Made by a program: the position numbers and the translations under genes | The notes under the pieces: model-generated | Told to the model about the DNA's origin: nothing | Databases searched by the model: none | The model's input: only the letters and a program-made list of their open reading frames with translations | Source of the DNA: Marivivens aquimaris | GTDB lineage: Bacteria > Pseudomonadota > Alphaproteobacteria > Rhodobacterales > Rhodobacteraceae | Direction of reading: 5' to 3' | NCBI RefSeq assembly: GCF_015220045.1 | Contig: NZ_JADBGB010000004.1 | Location: 1 to 64,000 of the forward strand | DNA length: 64,000 nucleotides | In this document: piece by piece, positions 25,773-33,993 of the stretch | How positions within the stretch are numbered: position 1 is the stretch's first letter | Layout: each line of letters opens with the position of its first letter

Positions 25773-27203
25773 TCATCCGGCGCAGCAACTCAACTTTGCC
25801 ACGTCCATATCGAAGGTTTGCGCCGCCAGCTTCAGCCCTTCCACGGTCGTCAGATAGGGGAAGATCGTCTCCCCGAGCGCCTTTGTGGTCATGCCAAACT
25901 TCAGCGCCATAACGAGGGTCTGGATCGTATCGGACCCCTCGGGCGCGATGATCTGGCCGCCAAGCAGCCGGTCGGACTTTCTGTCCGCCACCAGCTTGAT
26001 CAATCCGCGCGTGTCGCGTGCGGCCAGTGCGCGCGGCACCTGATCGAGCGGTACGATGGACGTCTTGACGTCGAGGCCCGCGTCCCGCGCCTGGGCTTCA
26101 CCGAGACCGACGCCCGCGACCTGCGGGTCGGAAAACACCACCCAGGGCATCGCGGCGTTGTCGTAGCGATGGTCTTCGCCGAGAACCGCATTTTTGGCCG
26201 CGAGCTTTGCACCATAGGCCGCCATATAGACGAACTGGTCGCGGTCGGTCACATCGCCTGCGGCATAGATGCCGCGCACCGATGTCTGCATGTCCTCGCC
26301 GACGACGATGGACCCACGCGCGTCGGTTTCCACGCCGATTGCGTCCAGGCCCATATCTTTGGTATTGGCCCGCCTGCCAGCGGTCGAAACGAGGTGATCC
26401 GCCGTCACTTCGACAGGCTTTCCGTTCTGGATCACGCGCAGTGTCACGCCCGCGTCGTCGCGGCGCACAGTGTCGTAGCTTAACCCGGTCAGAAGGGTGA
26501 TGCCTTCAGCCTCGAACGCCGCCGCCAATGCCTCCGAGACCTCTGGTTCCGCGCCGGGCAACAGATGCGAACGGGCGACAAGCGTGACCTTCACGCCCAT
26601 GCGGCTCATCATCTGGGCCAGCTCCGCGCCGATGTAGCCCGCGCCGATGAAGATCAGGCTTTTCGGCAGTACTTCGAGTTCCAGAAGACTGGTGCTGTTG
26701 AGCGCGCCGATTTCCTCGATGCCGTCGATGGTCGGCAGAACGGGACGCCCGCCCGTGGCGATGATGGTCCTCGGTGCTTTCAGGGTTCGCTCACCGACTG
26801 TCACGCCACCTTCGATCAGCCGCGCGGGACCGGCGTCGATGTAATCGACATCCTCATATTCCGGCAGAAGGTCCGCGTATTTCTTCTGGCGCAGGGTCGT
26901 GACCAGATCGTCCTTGGACTGAACGAGCGTCTGCCAATCATCCACTTGTGCCCGTCCCGACAGGCCGGGGAACCGCTTGGCAGCCCCCGCACAGTGCACG
27001 GCCTCTGCCGCACGGATCATCGCCTTGGAGGGCACGCATCCCACGTTGACGCAAGTTCCGCCGATGGTGCCATGTCCTACGAGGGCGACACGCTTTCCGG
27101 CATCCGCGCCGGTAATTGCGGCGGAGAACCCCGCCGATCCGGCCCCAAGAACGATCAGGTCATAGCCGCCCTGTTCATCGTCGTTTTTGTTCAGGTCTTT
27201 CAT
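25773..27203 (-). CDS. merA: Mercuric reductase MerA
   Basis: 476 residues from MKDLNKNDDEQGGYDLIVLG. It reduces Hg(II) to volatile Hg(0) with NADPH in the cytoplasm. It shows the FAD-binding LIVLGAGSAGFSAAITGADA, the active-site GGTCVNVGCVPSKAMIRAAE, the NADPH-binding IFIGAGYIGAELAQMM, and the C-terminal vicinal cysteines in KLSCCAG that pass Hg to the inner pair of the partner subunit. It lacks the N-terminal NmerA metal-binding domain, as in many short MerA proteins. An in-frame start at 27221 is possible. It is preceded by a 45-residue CC membrane protein almost touching it. Confidence 0.96.
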   Translation of the reverse strand: MKDLNKNDDEQGGYDLIVLGAGSAGFSAAITGADAGKRVALVGHGTIGGTCVNVGCVPSKAMIRAAEAVHCAGAAKRFPGLSGRAQVDDWQTLVQSKDDLVTTLRQKKYADLLPEYEDVDYIDAGPARLIEGGVTVGERTLKAPRTIIATGGRPVLPTIDGIEEIGALNSTSLLELEVLPKSLIFIGAGYIGAELAQMMSRMGVKVTLVARSHLLPGAEPEVSEALAAAFEAEGITLLTGLSYDTVRRDDAGVTLRVIQNGKPVEVTADHLVSTAGRRANTKDMGLDAIGVETDARGSIVVGEDMQTSVRGIYAAGDVTDRDQFVYMAAYGAKLAAKNAVLGEDHRYDNAAMPWVVFSDPQVAGVGLGEAQARDAGLDVKTSIVPLDQVPRALAARDTRGLIKLVADRKSDRLLGGQIIAPEGSDTIQTLVMALKFGMTTKALGETIFPYLTTVEGLKLAAQTFDMDVAKLSCCAG

Positions 27204-27204
27204 C

Positions 27205-27342
27205 TCAGCGCGCCTCGCCATGTTCGGGGTCTTTTGGTCTGGCGGCGAGCAGATATATGACCGCGCCGATGGCGATCAGCGGTGTCAACATGCCGAGGAG
27301 GCCGAAGACCATGCCGGTGGCGGTGCAACATCCCATCATCAT
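27205..27342 (-). CDS. Tiny membrane protein with vicinal cysteines (mercury cluster)
   Basis: 45 residues, MMMGCCTATGMVFGLLGMLT followed by PLIAIGAVIYLLAARP. There is one transmembrane helix and a CC pair at the N-terminal side. It overlaps the end of merF by 4 bp and stops just before merA, so it is part of the operon. It is shorter than MerE or MerF and may be a third Hg-handling membrane peptide. The family is uncertain. Confidence 0.6.
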   Translation of the reverse strand: MMMGCCTATGMVFGLLGMLTPLIAIGAVIYLLAARPKDPEHGEAR

Positions 27343-27725
27343 AAGAGCGATCCTTTCTTTTGCGCACGGTTCAGGAGAACCGCGTAGAGTGCTGTGGCGG
27401 CGAAAACGCCGATTGTGATCCGTATTGCGAACCTGAATTCGAGAAGAATGATCAGGATCGACAGGGCCACCGCGAGGCCGGTGGCCCAAAGTTTCGGGGC
27501 CGGTCCCGGTTTGCCAGCGCGCAGCCAAAGGGCCTGTGCCACCACGGCGAGGCTGAAAAACAGCAGCGGGAACAGGGCGTAATCGAGCCAGCCCGTGAGG
27601 GCCGACAATCCGACGCCAGCGACGATGACGACCAGAAGCGGTGTAAAGCAGCAGAGCGCGGCGAAGAGCGCACCGCCAAGCCCCCATTTCAGCAGACGGT
27701 CGGAATTTTCAGGTGTGTCAGTCAA
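27339..27725 (-). CDS. merF: MerF-like mercury transport protein (extended)
   Basis: 128 residues from a TTG start at 27725, chosen because it overlaps the upstream stop (TTGA). The core, LKWGLGGALFAALCCFTPLL followed by VVIVAGVGLSALTGWLDYAL, is the MerF signature with the CC pair in the first membrane helix. Two further hydrophobic segments (LWATGLAVALSILIILLEF and ITIGVFAATALYAVLL) extend it beyond ordinary MerF (about 80 residues). It moves Hg(II) across the inner membrane to MerA. Confidence 0.82.
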   Translation of the reverse strand: MTDTPENSDRLLKWGLGGALFAALCCFTPLLVVIVAGVGLSALTGWLDYALFPLLFFSLAVVAQALWLRAGKPGPAPKLWATGLAVALSILIILLEFRFAIRITIGVFAATALYAVLLNRAQKKGSLL

Positions 27726-27973
27726 GGAGCCGTCTTTCTTTGTGATGGGTCGGGGCCGGAGGCGCGTTTCATTTGCGAACGACGCAGTGCGCGGACGATC
27801 AGGTAGGTCAGACCCGCCAAAACCAGCACGGCAATGCCACTCATTCCAGAGAGCCAAGCCCCAACGCCGCCGAACAACGCTGCAAGCACGGCAGTTCCGC
27901 CGCCGCAGCAGACGACCACGACCGGAGCTGCTATTCCGAAGGCCAGCAGGCCACCCATCAGATTGTCACGCAT
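27722..27973 (-). CDS. Second CC-containing mercury-cluster membrane protein
   Basis: 83 residues from MRDNLMGGLLAFGIAAPVVV. Two hydrophobic helices, with CCGGGTAVLAALFGGVGAWL carrying the cysteine pair at the end of the first helix. The arrangement resembles MerF/MerE-type Hg carriers but differs in sequence. It lies between merP and merF and overlaps merF, so it very likely serves mercury uptake. Confidence 0.7.
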   Translation of the reverse strand: MRDNLMGGLLAFGIAAPVVVVCCGGGTAVLAALFGGVGAWLSGMSGIAVLVLAGLTYLIVRALRRSQMKRASGPDPSQRKTAP

Positions 27974-27983
27974 TGCAGGCGGC

Positions 27984-28298
27984 TCAGGAGGCTGTGTCGG
28001 GCAGCACCTGCGCCGGATAGCCATTGGCCGTCACCGCGCCGATGATGCTTTCGATGGAAGTTTCGGCGTCATCGTAGGTCACGCTGTAAACACCCTGCCC
28101 GTATTCGGGGCCGTCCTCGAATGCGGCGATCTCGACCGACGGAACACCGCGCATCGAGCTGGCAACAATGAACGAACAGGACGGGCATGTCAGTTCGCTG
28201 ACGGCGATCTCGACCTGGCGCTCTTCAGCGAGGGCCGGGGTCGAGAGTGCGACGATGGCCAGGGCGGATAACAGGAGATGCTTCATGGTCATGGTCAT
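27984..28298 (-). CDS. merP: Periplasmic mercury-binding protein MerP
   Basis: 104 residues with a signal peptide (MKHLLLSALAIVALSTPALA) and a heavy-metal-associated domain. The metal motif is LTCPSCS, a variant of the usual GMTCxxC. MerP binds Hg(II) in the periplasm and passes it to MerT or MerF. Three ATGs in a row (28298, 28292, 28286) leave the exact start open. It lies 10 bp after merT. Confidence 0.88.
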   Translation of the reverse strand: MTMTMKHLLLSALAIVALSTPALAEERQVEIAVSELTCPSCSFIVASSMRGVPSVEIAAFEDGPEYGQGVYSVTYDDAETSIESIIGAVTANGYPAQVLPDTAS

Positions 28299-28307
28299 GG
28301 TCCTCGT

Positions 28308-28715
28308 TCAGAATTTCAGGATGAAGGGGGTGATGTAGGGAAAGATCATGGCGACAGCGACAATCGCGGAAGCGGCCCAGAGGGTTGCGCGCATGATGCG
28401 GCGGTCGATGGGGCGGGCGCAGGTGCCATCGGCACAGGCCTCGGCATCTACAGGCTTGTAAGCCTTGTAGAAGCCGTATCCCAAAAACGCGGCGCTCAGC
28501 GCGAAGGTGTACCATTTGTAGGCATAGAGCGCCCCGAGCTGCGCGATGAACACGCCTGTCACGCCAAAGCTGACCAGCACCAATGGAAGGATGCAGCAAG
28601 AAGTCATCGCCAGCGCACCGAGGACGCCGAGGCCGGTCACGCCCCATCCCTTGGTGGTTTCGTCGCCAATTTTCTGCGACTGAGATTGCGGAAGTTCCGC
28701 CAAATGTTGTTCCAT
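28308..28715 (-). CDS. merT: Mercuric ion transporter MerT
   Basis: 135 residues from MEQHLAELPQSQSQKIGDET with an AAGGAAG ribosome site. It has three transmembrane helices. The first carries the CC pair in ALAMTSCCILPLVLVSFGVT, and a cytoplasmic loop carries a second pair (ACADGTCARP). This is the standard MerT layout for taking Hg(II) from MerP into the cytoplasm. It is the first gene after the mer promoter. Confidence 0.93.
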   Translation of the reverse strand: MEQHLAELPQSQSQKIGDETTKGWGVTGLGVLGALAMTSCCILPLVLVSFGVTGVFIAQLGALYAYKWYTFALSAAFLGYGFYKAYKPVDAEACADGTCARPIDRRIMRATLWAASAIVAVAMIFPYITPFILKF

Positions 28716-28744
28716 CGAATCTTCCTTGAACAGATGTTTCCACC

Positions 28745-28775
28745 GTTCTAGGGTCTGTAGTTGATACAGGCTCAA
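28745..28775 (-). promoter_or_regulatory. MerR-controlled mer promoter with 19-bp spacer
   Basis: On the minus strand -35 TTGAGC (28770-28775) and -10 TAGAAC (28745-28750) are 19 bp apart. Between them CTGTA-N5-TACAG (28755-28769) forms the operator dyad. The long spacer is the hallmark of promoters activated by MerR-family DNA distortion. It lies in the divergent merR-merT gap. Confidence 0.85.
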
Positions 28776-28791
28776 GGGATTTTTCGGCACA

Positions 28792-29205
28792 ATGAGTAAC
28801 ACAAGCGTGAGATCAATTCGGCGGGGCGATTTGGCCCGCGCAACGGGCTGCAACCTGGAAACCATTCGCTATTACGAGAAAATCGGGATCATGCCGGACC
28901 CGCCGCGCAGTACGAAGGGCTACCGAAGCTACGACGATGCCCACGTCAAGCGGCTGAAATTCGTCATGCGGTCCCGCGATCTAGGCTTTTCTCTCGAAGA
29001 GGTTCGCGGGCTGCTTGGGCTGGTCGATGACCGATCCCGGACATGCGCCGAGGTGCAGATCATCGCCGAAGATCATCTGACTGACGTTCAGGCCAAGATT
29101 GCCGATCTGCAGCGCATCGAGCGCGTCCTGTCGGACACTGTTGCGCGATGCACCGGCGATGCTGCCCCAGAATGCGCGGTGATCGATGCGTTACTCGATG
29201 CTTAG
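28792..29205 (+). CDS. merR: Mercury-responsive regulator MerR
   Basis: 137 residues. The N-terminal winged helix is RRGDLARATGCNLETIRYYE followed by KIGIMPDPPRSTKGYRSY. The dimerisation helix is followed by the Hg-binding cysteines: one in RTCAEVQ and two in CTGDAAPEC. This matches the three-cysteine Hg(II) site of MerR. It represses and, with Hg(II), activates the divergent merT operon. Confidence 0.93.
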   Translation: MSNTSVRSIRRGDLARATGCNLETIRYYEKIGIMPDPPRSTKGYRSYDDAHVKRLKFVMRSRDLGFSLEEVRGLLGLVDDRSRTCAEVQIIAEDHLTDVQAKIADLQRIERVLSDTVARCTGDAAPECAVIDALLDA

Positions 29206-29431
29206 TCCACCCTAAAGAAGAGGGGGCAACGGACCTTCGTGAACGGCGCAGCGAAAGCCCGAAAAGTCCCGCACTGTGTGATTTTATGCGCAGCGCAGCG
29301 AATGGCGGCTTTCACAAACGCAGGTTTGTAAAACGGATGTAAAATAGGCTCTCAGATAGCGAACTCGTGCATCTCAGCTCGTGTCTCAATGTAAATTCCG
29401 CAAAGGGTGCCAGCGTCAGGGAAAAATATTT
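29206..29431. other. Right subterminal region of the transposon
   Basis: 226 bp between merR and the right terminal repeat with no supported gene. It contains ACAAAC-GCAG-GTTTGT (29314-29329) followed by AAAACGG, similar in style to the palindromes near the plasmid resolvase. This could be the remains of a resolution site from an ancestor that carried tnpR. Confidence 0.35.
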
Positions 29432-29469
29432 CTTAACGTAGGATTTTGCACTGAGCCGGAGCAGACCCC
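29432..29469. repeat. Right 38-bp terminal inverted repeat
   Basis: Begins CTTAACGTAGG and ends AGCAGACCCC. It is the inverted copy of 23758-23795, followed directly by the AGGCA target duplication. Confidence 0.92.
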
Positions 29470-29474
29470 AGGCA

Positions 29475-29822
29475 GCAGGAAAGCCGGTGTCCACCTCGCG
29501 GCGTGCGTATCTGACCGACCTGCAGGACACGATCTTCATGGCGATCCCGGAAGAGAACCTCGCGCTGATGCCGCTAAGCCAACAGGTCCTGAACGACCCT
29601 TCATTTTACGCGGACGCCATGCACTATGCCGCCGCGATCAGCGAGGATGAGCTCTTCATGGCGCTGTCCTCTTCGCTGAAGGACATGACGGTGCAAGACG
29701 CCCGGGCGTTCGTCTCGAAGCTCTGGCACAGCACGATCGATGACAATGCCCGCAAATATGCCGAAGCGTTGAAGCGCCCCGAGCGTGAAATCATGCCGCT
29801 GCGGCCTGGGAACACCGTGTAA
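29475..29822 (+). pseudogene. 3' part of the gene split by the mercury transposon
   Basis: 115 codons continuing AGKPVSTSRRAYLTDLQDTI to REIMPLRPGNTV. Joined to 23569-23757 it makes one frame of exactly 537 bases. The C-terminal part is helical and acidic (DELFMALSSSLKDMTVQDAR). An internal GTG at 29487 could in principle start a shorter product. No family recognised. Confidence 0.82.
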
Positions 29823-29952
29823 GATCGGAGCCATTCTCTTGGCTTGAGCCCTACCGAGGTTGGCCGCCGCGAATCCCCTTTCCCGGAGGTGGCACCCTGT
29901 GCAGCGCGCGAAAGCCGTTGAAGGCGCTGTGGGGACGACTACTGTCGCCAAC

Positions 29953-30552
29953 ATGATGAACTGGGATCACATGCGCGTCTTCTTCCGGCGCACCGCGGCG
30001 CTTGCCGCTTTTGTCGCGCTGCTCTGGGCGATCCAAGTCGTCAATTGGATCACCGGCTACGGCCTGAACCCGGCCTTCGGCCTGATCCCCAGGCACGGCA
30101 GCGGGTTGGATGGTGTCATCGCTATGCCCCTCCTGCATGGGAGTTTCTCGCACCTGATGGCCAATACGCCGCCGCTCCTGGTGATGGGTGGGCTGCTGGT
30201 GGCAACGACCACGCGAGGCTTGCTGTCGGTGAACGCCGTGGTGATCGGCCTAGGGGGCGGTCTCGTGTGGTTGTTCGGCGGCTCGGCGATCCATATCGGT
30301 GCGTCGGGGCTGATCTTCGGCTGGTTTGGCTTCCTCATCGCGCGCGGTCTTGTGGATCGCTCTCCGATCACGCTGGGCGCGGCGCTGGTGGTCGGTGTCC
30401 TCTATGGCTCTATTCTCTGGGGCGTTCTTCCGGGCCAACCCGGCGTGTCGTGGGAGGCGCATCTCTTCGGCGCTATCGCGGGCGCGGGCGCTGCGTTCCT
30501 AATCCGAACGCATGTCCATGCGCCGCGCCTCGGCGGCGTCGATCTGAACTGA
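29953..30552 (+). CDS. Rhomboid-family intramembrane serine protease
   Basis: 199 residues from [20 protein letters not shown]. It has about six membrane helices. The catalytic serine lies in [20 protein letters not shown] (GASG) and the catalytic histidine in [37 protein letters not shown] is the typical helix-2 motif. Rhomboids cut membrane-anchored proteins within the bilayer; the substrate here is unknown. A longer in-frame start at 29860 exists, but the ATG at 29953 fits the first helix better. Confidence 0.88.
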   Translation: MMNWDHMRVFFRRTAALAAFVALLWAIQVVNWITGYGLNPAFGLIPRHGSGLDGVIAMPLLHGSFSHLMANTPPLLVMGGLLVATTTRGLLSVNAVVIGLGGGLVWLFGGSAIHIGASGLIFGWFGFLIARGLVDRSPITLGAALVVGVLYGSILWGVLPGQPGVSWEAHLFGAIAGAGAAFLIRTHVHAPRLGGVDLN

Positions 30553-30831
30553 AACAGTGCAATCGGGCCTAAGCTGCCGATCGACCTCGTTTGGTGCAGC
30601 GTATGCTTCATGATCTTGCCAAGAAAGTGCTCTGAACGGTTGCCGTGACTTCTCGAAAGATGGAAATGGCCCACGTTGTTGTTCTCTCCTCTCGTAAACA
30701 GAGAAGAGGTGGAGAGGACCAGAACTTGCTCGGCAAGTGGGCTCGCAGGTCAGGGCCAAGGAAAAGTGTCGGATTGCGCCCTAGCAGCTACGCAGTCATA
30801 GTGCCACTGAGGGCAGGCGGGAGCAAATAGC

Positions 30832-32808
30832 ATGGACGTTCGAATTCAAACCGGCTGGGACAACGACCCCGCAGGGCGCATTCGAAACTTATCGCTTGCT
30901 CCGAATGCCAAGAACTCACTTTTCCCACTTTTTGAAGCTGTGATGAACTCCATTCACGCCGTCGAAGACAGATTTGGCAAGGATAATCTCAGCAAGGGCG
31001 AAGTCACAATCGAACTGCACCGCACTGAATCTGGGGAGATGGAAGGCTTTACTATTTCTGACAATGGAATTGGCTTTAACGAAAGCAATCTCGAGTCTTT
31101 TCGCCGAATGGACTCACGTGCCAAAGAAAAGATTGGCGGAAAAGGCGTAGGGCGCCTTGTTTGGCTCAAGGTGCTGGACGAGGTGCGTATTCAAAGTGTT
31201 TACGATGACGGGTCCATCGGTCGTTCTATTTCTTTTGATTTCAAGGTTTCCAACCCAACGGACAATCTGACCCTTGCGCCAGCGGATCAAAGCACTCCAG
31301 GCTCAATTATTCAGTTGACTCCCTACAAACGTGACTACGCTCTGCACATACCGAAGAAGGCAAGCACGATCACAAATCGGCTTTTGGCTCATTTCATAAG
31401 TTACTTCATCAATATCAGTCATCCAAAAATTACGGTCTGTGATGTTGATGCCGAGATAGACCTGTTCGAGGCATTCTCAGAATCAGTTGAGCGCGATGCA
31501 GATTATCGGTTCACTTTATCCGCTTCTGGCGGGTCCGAAGATTTTGTCTGCCACTGTTTTCTGCTTCCCAAAGCAATCTCTGACGACGAAAGAAGCACGA
31601 ACGCACTTTACCTTGGAGCAAACGGACGTGCTGTAAAACGGTTCGACATGGACGGGGTGATTGGCCTTAAGGCTATTGATAGTAAATTCGCATTCCTTGG
31701 GTATATTGAAAGTGCGGCCCTCGATGAATCTGTGAATGACACAAGAACGGACTTCTCTTTGTCAGAAGATGAGATTGAGAGCATCGTCGATCAGGCGAAA
31801 GAGCGCGTCAAGGAGTTCCTCGCCCCCGAACTCGCTGAGATTCGAGAGAAGCAGACAGGCATTGTCAGCGCCCTCCGCATCGAGCATCCTCGTTTCCTTA
31901 GTATTCAAGGTACGGATGCTGAAGTCGCGGAAACGCTCCATTACGGCACGAACCGGAAAGAGGACATATTTGTGGAAATGTCCCGTCAGTCGCTGCGTCA
32001 ATATGAACGCCGTAAGAATGCTTTCAAACGGTCAATTGAGAAGAAGTTGCCTGACGTGGAGGCGAAGGCCAAAGAGTATGTCGCAGAACTCAAGCAAGAG
32101 TCGGTGTCGTCGCTTGCTGAATATGTCATGAAGCGCAAGTTGGTTCTCGATGTGTTCGAAGAGAGCTTGAAATTCAAGCCTAATACAGATCAAGATTCCG
32201 AGTATGAGGACGTTCTCCACGACATAATCTGCCCTCTGAAATCCACTTCCTCGGATTTGGATTACGACGATCACAATTTATGGATCGTTGACGACCGACT
32301 GGCATTCTACTCATATTTCAACTCTGACACCCGCATGGAAAAGCAAGTGTCAGATCCCACTCACCCAAAAGATAGGCCAGACGTCTCCATTTTCGACCTT
32401 GGCCTTGGCTTTGAAAATGAAGACAAGTCTTCCCCAATCACTATTGTAGAATTCAAGCGTCCGAAAATCGACAACTACACTTTGGAGAAAAACCCCATCA
32501 CGCAAGTCCGAAAATATGTTGAAGACATGCGGAAGTCTGGTGAGGCGATCAAGTATGACGGGACTCCCATACGCTCAATCGAAGAAACTACGCCGTTCAT
32601 GTGTCACATCATCGCGGATATAACACCCAAGCTACGTGATGTCATGAAGGCTCTCGGGAACTTCCACCGAAAGGCGGGTTCAAACACATACTATTCGTGG
32701 GACGCGTCCTATTCGATTTTTATCGAGGTCTCGTCTTTCAAAGACGTTCTCGAGTCCGCTAAGTCACGCAACCGAGCATTCTTCGAACGTATCGGGATCT
32801 CAGTATAA
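30832..32808 (+). CDS. GHKL-type ATPase with C-terminal PD-(D/E)XK-like domain
   Basis: 658 residues. The N-terminal 190 residues are a GHKL ATP-binding domain: the N-box in FEAVMNSIHAV (E35, N39), the G1 box SDNGIGF (about 76-82) and the G2 box GGKGVGRL (about 102-109). A helical and coiled region follows. The C-terminal part carries DRPDVSIFDLG with D517 and ITIVEFKRPK with E540-x-K542, the spacing of a PD-(D/E)XK nuclease core. This is a MutL/Hsp90-like ATPase joined to a putative nuclease. It stands alone on its strand, next to an Abi gene, in a segment of lower G+C. An antiphage role is inferred from this context, not shown. Confidence 0.75.
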   Translation: MDVRIQTGWDNDPAGRIRNLSLAPNAKNSLFPLFEAVMNSIHAVEDRFGKDNLSKGEVTIELHRTESGEMEGFTISDNGIGFNESNLESFRRMDSRAKEKIGGKGVGRLVWLKVLDEVRIQSVYDDGSIGRSISFDFKVSNPTDNLTLAPADQSTPGSIIQLTPYKRDYALHIPKKASTITNRLLAHFISYFINISHPKITVCDVDAEIDLFEAFSESVERDADYRFTLSASGGSEDFVCHCFLLPKAISDDERSTNALYLGANGRAVKRFDMDGVIGLKAIDSKFAFLGYIESAALDESVNDTRTDFSLSEDEIESIVDQAKERVKEFLAPELAEIREKQTGIVSALRIEHPRFLSIQGTDAEVAETLHYGTNRKEDIFVEMSRQSLRQYERRKNAFKRSIEKKLPDVEAKAKEYVAELKQESVSSLAEYVMKRKLVLDVFEESLKFKPNTDQDSEYEDVLHDIICPLKSTSSDLDYDDHNLWIVDDRLAFYSYFNSDTRMEKQVSDPTHPKDRPDVSIFDLGLGFENEDKSSPITIVEFKRPKIDNYTLEKNPITQVRKYVEDMRKSGEAIKYDGTPIRSIEETTPFMCHIIADITPKLRDVMKALGNFHRKAGSNTYYSWDASYSIFIEVSSFKDVLESAKSRNRAFFERIGISV

Positions 32809-33012
32809 TCAAGTTTGCTTCCGCGTTTCTCTGCCACTTTAACTAATACGCAGGGAACCACCACTTTCCACCCTTCCTTGCGGAACGTAGCGCCAACCCA
32901 TTCCTCATAAAGAAGGGCGCACGGGTCGCTGTGACTGACCTGCAACGCAGCTTTTCTGAACCGGCCTTTTGGGACATCGTGCGGCAATGTCGGATAGCAG
33001 GAAGTCGGCGGG

Positions 33013-33993
33013 TCAGTTCCAGATGGCCTCGTACTCCCAGCCCTCCGGGAACCCGGCTGTCTGCGGACGAATTTCGTAAGGGAGGTCTTGGGTCAAGATC
33101 TTGTCGCGAAGACGGATGTGCCACCTGGTGCGCGGATAATACTGCCGCAGCATGAAGATCATGATGACGATCGCGCTGTAAATCTTTTTCGTGGGCGCAT
33201 CGTCCCCCATCCTGGGCTGGCGGAGGTGGTCGAGCTGTCCAAATGTCGTTTTTGGGGGAACCCCAGGGCTGTTAACCAAGGGCTTGTTCCACGTTCGGGC
33301 GTGATGTGCGCAGCTGTTGCGGACGTCATTGAGCGCTGTGATCCATGAAGCGAATGTCTTCATGGGGAGGTCCGGGTGAATACGCGCCGCGATTGCCATT
33401 TTGTTTTTGTCGGACAGGTGGGCGATAATGTGGGTCAGGTTGCCCCAGGTCCATGTCCCAGCCTCGATCCAAATCGGTGGAGGACCAAAGTACTTTAGTG
33501 AGAAGTGCTTCGCGAAGTCCTCTTTAGAGCTTCTGAAGTGCTGATCCAGTCCGGCTATGAAGAGCTCGAGAGGCGTGCTGCCATCTTCGCCCTTTTCGCT
33601 GAAGCGATCCTTGTATGAGCGTCTGTCGCGATGCGCATGTGGTCCCAGCTCCCCAAGGACTTCAATCATCGCGGTTCTAACCGCGATCTCGATGCGCTCA
33701 ATCGCGTCCAGAAGCTCGATGCGCAAGGTTTTGTCGAAGAGATAGAAGTTGATAGCCTGATCGAAGGACGTACCCTCTTTGAACTTGTCGCATCGAACCT
33801 TCTGCTCCGTCTCGCCGTCTGGAGTTGGGATCGGGCAGAAGTCACGATAAGGATACCCAAACGCGCTGAGTCGGTAGTATCCGATGCGGTGCAGGGAGCG
33901 CTCGGCATGGCCTCGGTCAGGGATTTCCATACCCCTCATCAACATGATGTCGATGCATTCATCGATCGACTTGTGCTGCTTGAGGTACTTCAA
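33013..33993 (-). CDS. Abi_2-family (AbiD/AbiF-like) abortive-infection protein
   Basis: 326 residues from a TTG start. The N-terminal block, ERSLHRIGYYRLSAFGYPYR followed by INFYLFDKTLRIELLDAIER, and the later segment LNDVRNSCAHHARTWNKPLV are the Abi_2 signature. RNSCAH is an RxxxxH HEPN motif, the RNase active site of this superfamily. AbiD/AbiF proteins stop phage growth, in several cases together with an RNA partner. The gene is convergent with the GHKL gene and 200 bp from it. The 5' leader beyond 33993 has no obvious RNA antitoxin repeat. Confidence 0.87.
   Translation of the reverse strand: MKYLKQHKSIDECIDIMLMRGMEIPDRGHAERSLHRIGYYRLSAFGYPYRDFCPIPTPDGETEQKVRCDKFKEGTSFDQAINFYLFDKTLRIELLDAIERIEIAVRTAMIEVLGELGPHAHRDRRSYKDRFSEKGEDGSTPLELFIAGLDQHFRSSKEDFAKHFSLKYFGPPPIWIEAGTWTWGNLTHIIAHLSDKNKMAIAARIHPDLPMKTFASWITALNDVRNSCAHHARTWNKPLVNSPGVPPKTTFGQLDHLRQPRMGDDAPTKKIYSAIVIMIFMLRQYYPRTRWHIRLRDKILTQDLPYEIRPQTAGFPEGWEYEAIWN

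Larger units (their letters stand above)
23758..29469. mobile_element. Non-autonomous Tn3-type mercury-resistance transposon (5,712 bp)
   Basis: 38-bp terminal inverted repeats with one mismatch lie at 23758-23795 and 29432-29469. They begin GGGGTCTG and end ACGTTAAG, the ends typical of the Tn3 family. The element is flanked by AGGCA at 23753-23757 and 29470-29474, a perfect 5-bp target duplication. Removing the element restores an open frame. It carries merR divergent from a merT-P-F-F-x-A cluster, a second flavoprotein reductase and a YnfA-like protein. No transposase (about 1000 residues) or resolvase gene is present, so movement would need help from a related element elsewhere. Confidence 0.92.
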
